Below, one piece after another: positions 1 through 6,000 of a stretch of DNA of 6,000 nucleotides. How positions within the stretch are numbered: position 1 is the first letter of the stretch; the number at the start of each line of letters is the position of its first letter. Position numbers and translations under genes: made by a program. Below the pieces are notes generated by a model. That model made no database searches. It was not told where the DNA came from and worked only from the letters and a program-made list of their open reading frames with translations. Origin of the DNA: an uncultured Solirubrobacteraceae bacterium (GTDB lineage: Bacteria > Actinomycetota > Thermoleophilia > Solirubrobacterales > Solirubrobacteraceae); contig CATPAX010000283.1 of the NCBI GenBank assembly GCA_955652215.1, forward strand, positions 1-6,000. The letters are read 5' to 3'.

Positions 1-984
1 GACGTTAGGAGGGAAGGCCTGCGGATACGGGTGAACCGCGAACCCGGTGGCGTCGAACAGCGCCGGATGAAGGCGCGCGAACGCAGACGAGCCGGCGGCG
101 TCAGGCGGACAGCCGCGGACGGTGGCCGCGGCTCCGCGTAGCGGGCGCCATGCCGAGTCGACGCAATAGAGAGCGCGGACGAAGCGCAGCGGCACCATTC
201 CACTGAAATCGCCCGGCTGATCTCCACTCGTCCGGCCACGCGGGGCGATCTCAGCGATCAGGATCGTGTCCGAACCATGACCGGTGCGCAGGAGAGCTTG
301 CCATCCCGCATCGAGCAGGCCGCGGTAGAGCCTGGGCGCCACCTCGACGGTGGAGTGATCGATCGCCTGTGGCGCGAGATCCTGTCCGTAGTTGGGCTCG
401 TTCCAGATGGACCAGAAGCTGACCCGAGGGAGCGCAGTCGCCTGACCGGCAGGGGTGTAGGAGCCGCTATACCGGGTGCCCACGGCGCGCACGAACGCGC
501 CGAAATCCGAGGCAGAGGGTCGCCAGTCCGCGGCGTTGCGGCCGCTGCGTGGCGGTATGCCCGGGCCCGCGGCCCAAAGGGGCGGGGGCGGGCCGAGCGT
601 CAGGTACACGCCGATCCCGCGGGGCCGCGCGGCGCGGACGATCGCGTCATACGGAGCCCAGCCGGCCGCCGGATATGCGGCAGGATCGCCGCCGCTGAAG
701 TGGGCAGGCGGAATCCGAGACGCCGGATCGGGTGCGAGCCCACTCCAGAGCACCTCGATCCGGACCGCATCCGCTCCCAGCCGGCGCAAGACATCCAGCG
801 TTCCCGCGGGGTCTTGGAACAACTGGACCTGCGCCTCGAAGATCGAGACCAGGGGCGTGTGGCGAACCGGAGGCTTGGGCGGCGTCACGGCGCGCGAGCC
901 GCCGCAGCCCACCAGCGCCAAAGCCGAGAGCACCGCGGCGAGCACGGCGCGGCGCGGGCTTACGAGAGTGTGCGCTGCGGGCAT
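1..984 (-). CDS. Secreted lipoprotein, clan GH-A glycoside hydrolase-like (partial, C-terminus beyond left edge)
   Basis: Reading the minus strand from ATG at 984-982 gives 328 open codons to base 1 with no stop, so the C-terminus lies outside the window. Residues 1-27 form an export signal: R11-R12, a hydrophobic stretch, then the lipobox L24-V25-G26-C27, which predicts a lipid-anchored surface protein. The SPRRAVL context loosely resembles a Tat signal. A Pro-rich linker (about 33-44) leads into a TIM-barrel-type domain with the WSIWNEPNYG motif; E196 (bases 397-399) is the expected acid/base of clan GH-A. HPY follows at 318-320. The second catalytic Glu should lie beyond the edge. C274 and C292 match a Cys pair in the paralogue at 1472-3061; a 50-residue stretch from about residue 95 shares 29 identities with it by hand count. 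The substrate is unknown, probably a polysaccharide. No Shine-Dalgarno is seen. The start is chosen because it puts the signal peptide at the N-terminus. Confidence 0.85.
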   Translation of the reverse strand, partial: MPAAHTLVSPRRAVLAAVLSALALVGCGGSRAVTPPKPPVRHTPLVSIFEAQVQLFQDPAGTLDVLRRLGADAVRIEVLWSGLAPDPASRIPPAHFSGGDPAAYPAAGWAPYDAIVRAARPRGIGVYLTLGPPPPLWAAGPGIPPRSGRNAADWRPSASDFGAFVRAVGTRYSGSYTPAGQATALPRVSFWSIWNEPNYGQDLAPQAIDHSTVEVAPRLYRGLLDAGWQALLRTGHGSDTILIAEIAPRGRTSGDQPGDFSGMVPLRFVRALYCVDSAWRPLRGAAATVRGCPPDAAGSSAFARLHPALFDATGFAVHPYPQAFPPNV

Positions 985-1059
985 CAAGCCGCGCAGGGTA
1001 CGGCACAGCCGGGCGGCGAACGACCGATCGCCCCTTGACCCTAAGCTTCCGCCTCGATC
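985..1059. promoter_or_regulatory. Divergent intergenic region with weak -10-like boxes
   Basis: This 75-base gap separates the minus-strand lipoprotein gene from the plus-strand small membrane protein, so both promoters should lie here or in the flanking coding sequence. On the minus strand TACCCT (995-1000) fits the actinobacterial TANNNT -10 pattern and lies 10 bases before the ATG. On the plus strand TAAGCT (1042-1047) lies 12 bases before the ATG at 1060. Neither has a convincing -35 box, and neither gene has a Shine-Dalgarno sequence, which would suit very short or absent leaders. TANNNT is short enough to arise by chance, so the assignment is tentative. Confidence 0.3.
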
Positions 1060-1458
1060 ATGCGAAAGGTGCTCGCGCTCACGACGGTCATAGCCGTCAT
1101 GGCAACCGTCGGGGTCCTCGCCGGAGCTTGCGCTGCCGCCGCGGCCGCCAGCGTATCTGCGCCCCTCGCTGACTGCAACGCCCATAACAAGCTGACCCAG
1201 CACTACTCAACGGCCGAACTGGAGCATGCGCTCAACACCATGCCCGCCGACCTCAGCGAGTACAGCGACTGCGCTCAGGTGATCCAGGACCAGCTGCTCG
1301 CGCAGCTCGGCAAGAGAAACACGAACGGGGGAGCCGGAGCGGGATCGGGTGGATCGTTCCTCCCGGTGCCTGTGATCGTCGCGATCGTCGTGCTCGCCCT
1401 GACCGCGGTCGCGCTCGGTATTCTGGCGGTGGTCCGGCGCAAGCCGCGCGCGCCGTGA
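1060..1458 (+). CDS. Small exported protein with C-terminal membrane anchor, unknown function
   Basis: I do not recognise a named family for this 132-residue protein. Residues 1-23 are a typical export signal (MRK, then a hydrophobic run) followed by an Ala-rich stretch. C24 sits in LAGAC, an imperfect lipobox, so lipidation is possible but not favoured. The ectodomain, about residues 35-85, contains C39 (ADCNAH) and C71 (SDCAQV), which could form a disulphide, and is probably helical (TAELEHALNTM, AQVIQDQLLAQL). A Gly/Ser-rich linker (89-99) leads to one transmembrane helix (about 101-125) and a basic tail, RRKPRAP, so the tail should be cytoplasmic. There is no LPXTG motif. It lies between two secreted hydrolase genes in opposite orientation and ends 13 bases from the stop of the convergent one. 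No Shine-Dalgarno precedes the ATG. That the gene is real is supported by the coherent signal-ectodomain-linker-anchor layout. Confidence 0.8.
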   Translation: MRKVLALTTVIAVMATVGVLAGACAAAAAASVSAPLADCNAHNKLTQHYSTAELEHALNTMPADLSEYSDCAQVIQDQLLAQLGKRNTNGGAGAGSGGSFLPVPVIVAIVVLALTAVALGILAVVRRKPRAP

Positions 1459-1471
1459 CCATCCGACCAGC

Positions 1472-3061
1472 TCAGCGGAGCGTGATATCGACTACGCGGC
1501 TATGGATCGTCCGACCCGACGGGTAGCCCCAGGCGAGCCGCACGGCCCCGCTATCGGGAAAGTGCTCACGCGCATCGAAGTATCCGCGGGCGTTGGTGAC
1601 CGTGACCGCGGCGATGGTTCGGAACGGACCGTGCACCTTGGCCTGGAACTGAATCGCGACGGCCTGAGCGCCGGCGTACACGTGGGCGGGCCGCACGCAG
1701 CCCCACACCTCCAGGCGCCGTCCGCGGCGGGCGGAGGTGACCGGTAGGAACAGCGGCATCCGGTAGGCGTCGAACGTCGCCTTGGGCCGTCCTGCCGGCG
1801 ACAGGAGACCGCTGGCAAAGAAGCGGGTCGCCGGGTCGTAGAGGAGATACTGCGAGTAGGAGAGGAGGCGGCGCTGGCGCCAGCTCAGGTACTCAGCCCA
1901 GTTCATGTAGTAAGCCGCCGTCGCCTGGTTGATCTTCGCGTGAGGATCAGGAGGACGCGTTCGGTAGCCGTACTCCGTGTTCCAGATCGCAAGGCGAGTT
2001 CGCGAGCCGTAGACCCGCTGGAGCCGGTCGAGCGTGCGCCCGAGCCGTGGCACCTCTGGCAGATCGGCGTAGTCGGGATCCGTGGTCCAGTTGGTCGGAT
2101 CGTCGGGGCCGATCGTCGGTGTGTTGGGTGCGACACCTTGCTCATAGGGGTGATCAGCGAAACCGCTGGCATGGAACAGGGCGGGGTTCTGGGCTGCGAA
2201 GAGCCGCGAGGCGGCCGCCGTGGTCGGGCACGCGCGCGCAGCTGCTGCCGCACCGCGCAGCGCGTGATAGTGCGAGTCGACGCAATACAGCGCACGGAGG
2301 AACCGCAACGGCTTGATGCCCGAGAAGTTCCCGATCACGGTGAGCCCGCGCGGGGCTGTCTCACCGATCAGGATCGTGTCGGTGGCTGGTCCGTGACCAG
2401 TCGCTACCAGCGAGCTCCAAGCTGCGCCGAGCAACGATCGGTACATCGCGGGGGCAAGCTCAGTCCTGCTGTCGCTGGTGGCCTGTGGAGCGAGGTCGTA
2501 GCCGTAGTTCGGCTCATTCCAGATCGACCAGAAGCTCACCCTGGGAAGCGTGGTCTGCGCCCGCGGCTTGTCGGCGCCGCTGTAGCGACGGCCGATCGCG
2601 GCGACGAACCGCCCGAACTCGCGCGCTGAGGGCTCCCAAATGCCGGGGGAGGTGAGCGAGCTCGTATGGGACGGGAATCCAGGTCCGGTCGCCCACACGG
2701 GCGCCGGGCCGGTGAGCGTGAAGTCGAGCTGAATGCCGTCCGCTTGGGCTGCCCGCACGACGCCGTCGTAGGGCGCCCAATTGGCCACGGGATACGCAGC
2801 AGGATTTGAACCGTCGAAGTTGGCCGGCGGGTGATGAGACCCGGCGGCGGGAGCGATCGAGTCCCAGTGCACCAGCAGGCGCACCCTGGTGACACCGAGC
2901 TGGCCAAGAATCTGAAGCGTTGCGCCGGGGTTGTTCAACATTGCGGAGTCGTCTTCGAAGATGGCCTGCTGCGAGCTGGAGGCAAGAGCCGGAGCGCTCG
3001 GAAGCGCAAGCAAGGCCGTGAAGATGGCGGAGATTGAGAGCAGGCGTGCGAGTCGGGGCAT
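1472..3061 (-). CDS. Secreted clan GH-A glycoside hydrolase-like protein
   Basis: Complete 529-residue protein. Residues 1-27 are a Sec signal peptide with probable cleavage after PALA. The catalytic domain (about 32-437) has TIM-barrel clan GH-A hallmarks: FWSIWNEPNYG with E183 as the expected acid/base, HPY at 304-306, and LAIWNTEYGY with E363 as the expected nucleophile. C260 and C278 probably pair, since the paralogue at 1-984 has the same spacing. Residues about 440-529 look like a separate beta-rich C-terminal domain (VAIQFQAKV, IAAVTVTNARGYF). WNEPN occurs in GH5- and GH39-type enzymes; I cannot fix the family or the substrate, though a surface or extracellular polysaccharide is likely. 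The ATG is supported by GGAG five bases upstream (3067-3070). The gene diverges from ispG and converges with the small membrane protein gene. Both catalytic Glu residues are present, so it is probably active. Confidence 0.88.
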   Translation of the reverse strand: MPRLARLLSISAIFTALLALPSAPALASSSQQAIFEDDSAMLNNPGATLQILGQLGVTRVRLLVHWDSIAPAAGSHHPPANFDGSNPAAYPVANWAPYDGVVRAAQADGIQLDFTLTGPAPVWATGPGFPSHTSSLTSPGIWEPSAREFGRFVAAIGRRYSGADKPRAQTTLPRVSFWSIWNEPNYGYDLAPQATSDSRTELAPAMYRSLLGAAWSSLVATGHGPATDTILIGETAPRGLTVIGNFSGIKPLRFLRALYCVDSHYHALRGAAAAARACPTTAAASRLFAAQNPALFHASGFADHPYEQGVAPNTPTIGPDDPTNWTTDPDYADLPEVPRLGRTLDRLQRVYGSRTRLAIWNTEYGYRTRPPDPHAKINQATAAYYMNWAEYLSWRQRRLLSYSQYLLYDPATRFFASGLLSPAGRPKATFDAYRMPLFLPVTSARRGRRLEVWGCVRPAHVYAGAQAVAIQFQAKVHGPFRTIAAVTVTNARGYFDAREHFPDSGAVRLAWGYPSGRTIHSRVVDITLR

Positions 3062-3066
3062 GAAAG

Positions 3067-3070
3067 CTCC
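3067..3070 (-). promoter_or_regulatory. Ribosome binding site of the secreted hydrolase gene
   Basis: On the minus strand GGAG lies five bases before the ATG at 3061. It is the clearest Shine-Dalgarno sequence seen at any start in this window and fixes that start. It also implies a transcript with a real leader, unlike the neighbouring ispG. A possible minus-strand -10 box, TACGCT (bases 3137-3142), lies inside the start of ispG and would give a leader of about 70 bases, but it has no good -35 partner. Confidence 0.6.
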
Positions 3071-3092
3071 AAACGCATCAGCGGGTCCGGAG

Positions 3093-3126
3093 TTGCGGCA
3101 GGGTGCCGCCTTCTACACTGGCCGTA
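3093..3126 (+). promoter_or_regulatory. Probable ispG promoter, leaderless type
   Basis: TACACT at 3114-3119 matches the actinobacterial -10 pattern TANNNT. Seven bases (GGCCGTA) separate it from the ispG ATG at 3127, so transcription would begin at or within a base or so of the start codon. TTGCGG at 3093-3098 is a possible -35 box, but the 15-base spacer is short. There is no Shine-Dalgarno before this ATG, which fits a leaderless mRNA, a common arrangement in actinobacteria. The start-site position is inferred from spacing only. Confidence 0.45.
3095..3109. repeat. Short perfect inverted repeat in the ispG/hydrolase gap
   Basis: GCGGCA, three G bases, then TGCCGC form a perfect 6-base inverted repeat. 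It overlaps the possible ispG -35 box and lies upstream of the -10 box, in the gap shared by two divergent genes. It could be a small operator or, in the transcript running toward the hydrolase, a hairpin in the leader. A 6-base palindrome in GC-rich DNA may also be chance. Confidence 0.25.
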
Positions 3127-4392
3127 ATGCCCTCCCAGCGTACGATTAACGTCGGCGGCGTGCCGATCGGCGGCGGCGCTCCGGTCGCGGTCCAGACGAT
3201 GACCAAGACCGAGACGGCGGATCTAGAGGCGACTCTCGCCCAGATCAATCGGGTCGCCGAGGCCGGGGCTGACCTGGTGCGCGTCGCGGTCCCCCGCGAC
3301 CAGGACGTCGAGGCGCTGCAGACGATCGTGCGCCGCTCGCCGATCCCCGTGATCGCGGACATCCACTTCAACTACACGCTCGCGCTCAAGGCGCTCGACG
3401 CGGGCGCCCACTGCGTACGTCTGAACCCGGGGAACATCGGAGGTCCAGACAAGGTCGCCCAGGTCACGGCCAGAGCATCGGAGCTCGGGATCCCGCTGCG
3501 GATCGGGGTTAACTCAGGCTCCCTACCCAGGCACCTGCACGCCCTCGAGGACGAGAACCCGGTCGAGGCACTGGTCACCGCGGCGGCCGAGTTCGTCGAG
3601 CTGATGGAACGGCTGAAGTTCGAGAACTTCAAGGTTTCGATCAAGTCGACCAACGTTCCGAACACGATCGCCTCGAATCGTCTGCTGTCCGAGCGGATCC
3701 CGTACCCGTTGCATCTCGGGATCACCGAAGCCGGCACCAAGTGGTCGGGCTCGCTCAAGTCGGCGGTGGGCCTCGGGACGCTCCTGGCCGACGGAATCGG
3801 GGACACCATCAGGATCTCGCTGTCCACGTTTCACGCCGAGGAAGAGGTCAAGGTGGCATGGGAGATCCTGAAGGCGCTGAAGCTGCGCGAGCGTGGCCCC
3901 GTCCTGATCGCCTGCCCGACCTGCGGGCGCCTCCAGTTCGACATGGACACCGTGGTGACAGAGGTCGAGCGGCGCCTCGAGGCCTACGAAGACCCGATCG
4001 AGGTCTCGGTGCTCGGCTGCGCGGTCAACGGAATCGGCGAGGCGCGCCACGCGGATTTCGGGATCACTGGCGCCAAGGACATGGGGATGATCTATTCGCG
4101 CGGGGAGCCGCTCAAGAAAGTCCCGACCGAGCGGCTCGTCGATGAGCTGTTCGCCGAGATCGACCGCTACTACGCGGCCGGCAAGAAGGTGGTCCGCGAC
4201 GAGGCAAGCGCCACCGAGGCCCGAGCCTGGCTGGCCGAGAACGAGGACGAGACCGCGATGACACCGGAGCGCCTCGCCGCGATGGAGGCCGCCGCGGCTG
4301 CTGCAGAGGACGAGGAGCACGAATCGCTCGAGCCGCTGCGGCTCGACGAGGCGCTGTCCCCAGTGGCCGGGCGTCGCTTCAGCCGCACCTGA
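3127..4392 (+). CDS. ispG: 4-hydroxy-3-methylbut-2-enyl diphosphate synthase (IspG/GcpE)
   Basis: IspG converts MEcPP (2-C-methyl-D-erythritol 2,4-cyclodiphosphate) to HMBPP, the penultimate step of the MEP isoprenoid pathway, in the cytoplasm. It uses a 4Fe-4S cluster and electrons from ferredoxin or flavodoxin. The N-terminal TIM barrel (about 5-250) shows VQTMTKTET, ADIHFNYTLAL, VRLNPGNIGG, RIGVNSGSL and LGITEAG. The cluster ligands C263 and C266 (ACPTCGR), C298 (LGCAVNG) and E305 (GIGEARH) keep the spacing of the E. coli enzyme (C270, C273, C305, E312). With 421 residues it is longer than usual because of an acidic, Ala-rich tail from about residue 360, ending SPVAGRRFSRT. ATG at 3127 is preferred over an in-frame GTG at 3103: MPSQRTINVGG fits the family N-terminus, and the -10 box lies between the two. 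proS follows after 41 bases in the same direction, possibly co-transcribed. Confidence 0.97.
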   Translation: MPSQRTINVGGVPIGGGAPVAVQTMTKTETADLEATLAQINRVAEAGADLVRVAVPRDQDVEALQTIVRRSPIPVIADIHFNYTLALKALDAGAHCVRLNPGNIGGPDKVAQVTARASELGIPLRIGVNSGSLPRHLHALEDENPVEALVTAAAEFVELMERLKFENFKVSIKSTNVPNTIASNRLLSERIPYPLHLGITEAGTKWSGSLKSAVGLGTLLADGIGDTIRISLSTFHAEEEVKVAWEILKALKLRERGPVLIACPTCGRLQFDMDTVVTEVERRLEAYEDPIEVSVLGCAVNGIGEARHADFGITGAKDMGMIYSRGEPLKKVPTERLVDELFAEIDRYYAAGKKVVRDEASATEARAWLAENEDETAMTPERLAAMEAAAAAAEDEEHESLEPLRLDEALSPVAGRRFSRT

Positions 4393-4417
4393 GGACCGCC
4401 GGATCGCTTAGCGCGGG

Positions 4418-4433
4418 TACGCTTCGCCCGCAC
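4418..4433 (+). promoter_or_regulatory. Possible internal promoter for proS
   Basis: TACGCT at 4418-4423 matches TANNNT and lies 10 bases before the proS GTG start at 4434. No Shine-Dalgarno is present, so a nearly leaderless proS mRNA is conceivable in addition to read-through from ispG. No good -35 box is visible. The flanking GCGGG (4413-4417) and CCCGC (4427-4431) could pair as a weak 5-base stem around this box, but no T-run follows, so it is not a convincing terminator. Confidence 0.27.
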
Positions 4434-6000
4434 GTGACTCGGCTTTCGTCCTACTTCCTGCCGACCGAACGCGACCCTCCCGCCGACGCGGAGGCGATCT
4501 CGCACCAGCTGATGGTCAGAGCCGGGCTGATCCGGCAGGTGGGGTCGGGCCTCTGGACCTGGCTGCCGGCTGGATGGCGTGTGCATCAGCGAATCGTCCA
4601 GATCGTGCGCGAGGAGATGAACGCGATCGGGGGCCAGGAGATGCTGATGCCGGTGCTGCACCCCGCCGAGCCATGGCGACGAACAGGACGCTACGCCATC
4701 GATGAGGTATTCAAGCTGAAGGATCGACGGGGCGCCGACATGGTGCTGGCGATGACCCACGAGGAGATCGTCACGGTTCACGTTGCCGCCGCTGTGCGCT
4801 CGTACCGCGACCTACCGCTGATCCTCTATCACTTCCAGGTCAAGGAGCGAGATGAGCCGCGGCCGCGCGCGGGCGTTCTTCGCACCCGGGAATTCGTGAT
4901 GAAGGACTCCTATTCGTTCGATCGCGACGCGGAGGCCCTCGATGCGTCCTATCAGAAGCACGTCGAGGCCTACGACCGGATGTTCGACCGTTGCGGCCTG
5001 CAGTGGTACCGGGTCGAAGCCGATGTCGGGATGATGGGAGGCTTCGGTGCACACGAGTACATGGCGCCGTGCGCTGCGGGTGAGAATGATGTCGTGCTCG
5101 CGCCGGGGTACGCCGCGAACCTGGAGGTCGCCAGTGCCGATCCTCAGCCGGTCTCGCTGCCCCCCGCGCTCGATGCCCCCGAGGACGTGCATACCCCGGG
5201 TATGACGACTGTCGACGCGGTCGCGGACGCGCTCGGCGTCCCGGCCGGCGCACTGCTCAAGGCCTATCCGGTCGTACTCGACAGCGGCGATATGAGGCTC
5301 GTGATCGTGCGTGGGGATCATCGAGTCAACGAGATCAAGCTCGCGCTCGCTCTGGGCAGCGACTTCCGGGCTGCCCGTCCCGACGAGGTTGCAGCTCGGC
5401 TCGGGCCGCCAGGATTCATCGGTCCGGTCGGCACAGAGCTGCCGATCCTCCTGGACGGGGGCATCGAGGGCGCTGGATACGTGACCGGCGCGAACCGCCC
5501 CGACACCCATCTCCGCGGGGTGCAACCGGGCCGGGACTTCCAGTTCGAGCGGGCGGACGTGCGCACAGTGCTCGCGGGAGACACGGTGGGCGGGGCTGCG
5601 GTGAGGATCGAGCGCGCGATCGAGGTCGGGAACATCTTCAAGCTGGGGACACGGTTCTCGGAGCCACTGGGCGCGACATACCTCGACGAATCCGGACGAG
5701 AGCAGCTGATCTGGATGGGGTCCTACGGATTCGGTCCCGCGCGGGCGGCTGCGGCGGCCGTCGAGCAGTACGCCGACGAACAGGGGATCTCCTGGCCGCG
5801 CTCGATGGCGCCCTTCGACGTGGAGCTCGTGGTGCTCGGACGAAACGGCAGCGAGGAGCGCGAATTGGCAGACAGGCTGTACGGAGAGCTGCGCGATGTC
5901 GGGCTGGACGTTCTCTACGACGACCGTGATGCCGGACCGGGGGAGAAGTTCACCGACGCCGAGTTGCTGGGATGCCCGGCACGCGTCACGGTTGGGCGCA
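4434..6000 (+). CDS. proS: Prolyl-tRNA synthetase, bacterial type with editing domain (partial, C-terminus beyond right edge)
   Basis: Class IIa synthetase that charges tRNA-Pro with proline in the cytoplasm. From GTG at 4434 there are 522 open codons to the window end; about 50 residues should be missing relative to E. coli ProS (572). The N-terminus (LSSYFLPTERDPPADAEAIS) matches the family and fixes the start. Catalytic core: motif 1 region with LIRQVGSGLWTWLPAG (32-47), THEE (108-111), and motif 2 with RDEPRPR (139-145) and REFVMKDSYSF (152-162). The inserted YbaK-like editing domain spans about 225-395, with K276 in ALLKAYPV, VRGDHRVNEIK, GFIGPVG and VTGANRPDTHLRG. Motif 3 is MGSYGFGPAR, with R437 as the expected ATP-binding Arg. 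The anticodon-binding domain begins near 461 (FDVELVVLG). The editing insertion marks it as the bacterial form, which clears mischarged Ala-tRNA-Pro. Transcription is from ispG read-through or a weak local promoter. Confidence 0.97.
   Translation, partial: MTRLSSYFLPTERDPPADAEAISHQLMVRAGLIRQVGSGLWTWLPAGWRVHQRIVQIVREEMNAIGGQEMLMPVLHPAEPWRRTGRYAIDEVFKLKDRRGADMVLAMTHEEIVTVHVAAAVRSYRDLPLILYHFQVKERDEPRPRAGVLRTREFVMKDSYSFDRDAEALDASYQKHVEAYDRMFDRCGLQWYRVEADVGMMGGFGAHEYMAPCAAGENDVVLAPGYAANLEVASADPQPVSLPPALDAPEDVHTPGMTTVDAVADALGVPAGALLKAYPVVLDSGDMRLVIVRGDHRVNEIKLALALGSDFRAARPDEVAARLGPPGFIGPVGTELPILLDGGIEGAGYVTGANRPDTHLRGVQPGRDFQFERADVRTVLAGDTVGGAAVRIERAIEVGNIFKLGTRFSEPLGATYLDESGREQLIWMGSYGFGPARAAAAAVEQYADEQGISWPRSMAPFDVELVVLGRNGSEERELADRLYGELRDVGLDVLYDDRDAGPGEKFTDAELLGCPARVTVGR

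Noticed and set aside
277..1093. Plus-strand open frames (253 and 205 aa) across the left region
   Set aside because: They lie opposite the lipoprotein hydrolase frame, are extremely Arg/Ala/Gly-rich, and have no recognisable domain. They are by-products of GC-rich codons.
1137..1152. GCC-repeat-like run in the small exported protein gene
   Set aside because: It simply encodes the Ala run after the signal peptide; there is no longer repeat unit.
1459..1482. Possible bidirectional terminator between the convergent genes
   Set aside because: Only a 4-base stem (GCTC/GAGC at 1470-1481) with no T-run; too weak to call.
1940..2629. 229-aa plus-strand open frame
   Set aside because: Antisense to the complete hydrolase gene, whose catalytic motifs and signal peptide clearly identify the coding strand.
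3103..3126. GTG at 3103 as ispG start, adding eight residues
   Set aside because: The added residues do not fit the family N-terminus, and the probable -10 box lies within them.
3523..4320. 265-aa minus-strand open frame
   Set aside because: Antisense to ispG. Its sequence shows no domain, and the frame is explained by the GC-rich codon pattern of ispG.
4812..5525. 237-aa minus-strand open frame
   Set aside because: Antisense to proS, which is certain from motifs 1-3 and the editing domain.

Overview
The window is high-GC DNA with actinobacterial-style coding. The closest impression, from memory of gene content and of the IspG and ProS sequences, is the class Thermoleophilia (Solirubrobacter/Conexibacter-like). 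This is inference; no database was searched. All five genes are tightly spaced, and two of them run off the window edges.

Left half (1-3061): two paralogous secreted sugar-cleaving-type enzymes of glycoside hydrolase clan GH-A are encoded in the same direction on the minus strand. The left one (1-984, cut by the window edge) carries a lipoprotein signal. The right one (1472-3061, complete, 529 aa) carries an ordinary cleavable signal peptide and a C-terminal beta-rich domain. Between them, on the plus strand, lies a small exported protein (1060-1458) with a C-terminal membrane anchor that I cannot assign to a named family. All three products are predicted to act at or outside the cell surface.

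Right half (3127-6000): ispG (MEP isoprenoid pathway, 4Fe-4S enzyme) is followed after 41 bases by proS (prolyl-tRNA synthetase with editing domain, cut by the right edge), both on the plus strand. These are housekeeping genes. ispG diverges from the complete glycoside hydrolase gene across a 65-base gap. That gap holds a likely -10 box placed so that ispG mRNA would begin at or next to its ATG (leaderless), and a good Shine-Dalgarno sequence for the hydrolase on the other strand.

No RNA gene, mobile element, CRISPR array or long repeat was found, and no strong terminator was seen. There is no clear sign of a wholly new system. The most interesting points are the duplicated hydrolase pair with different surface anchoring, the small orphan membrane-anchored protein between them, and the acidic C-terminal tail of IspG.
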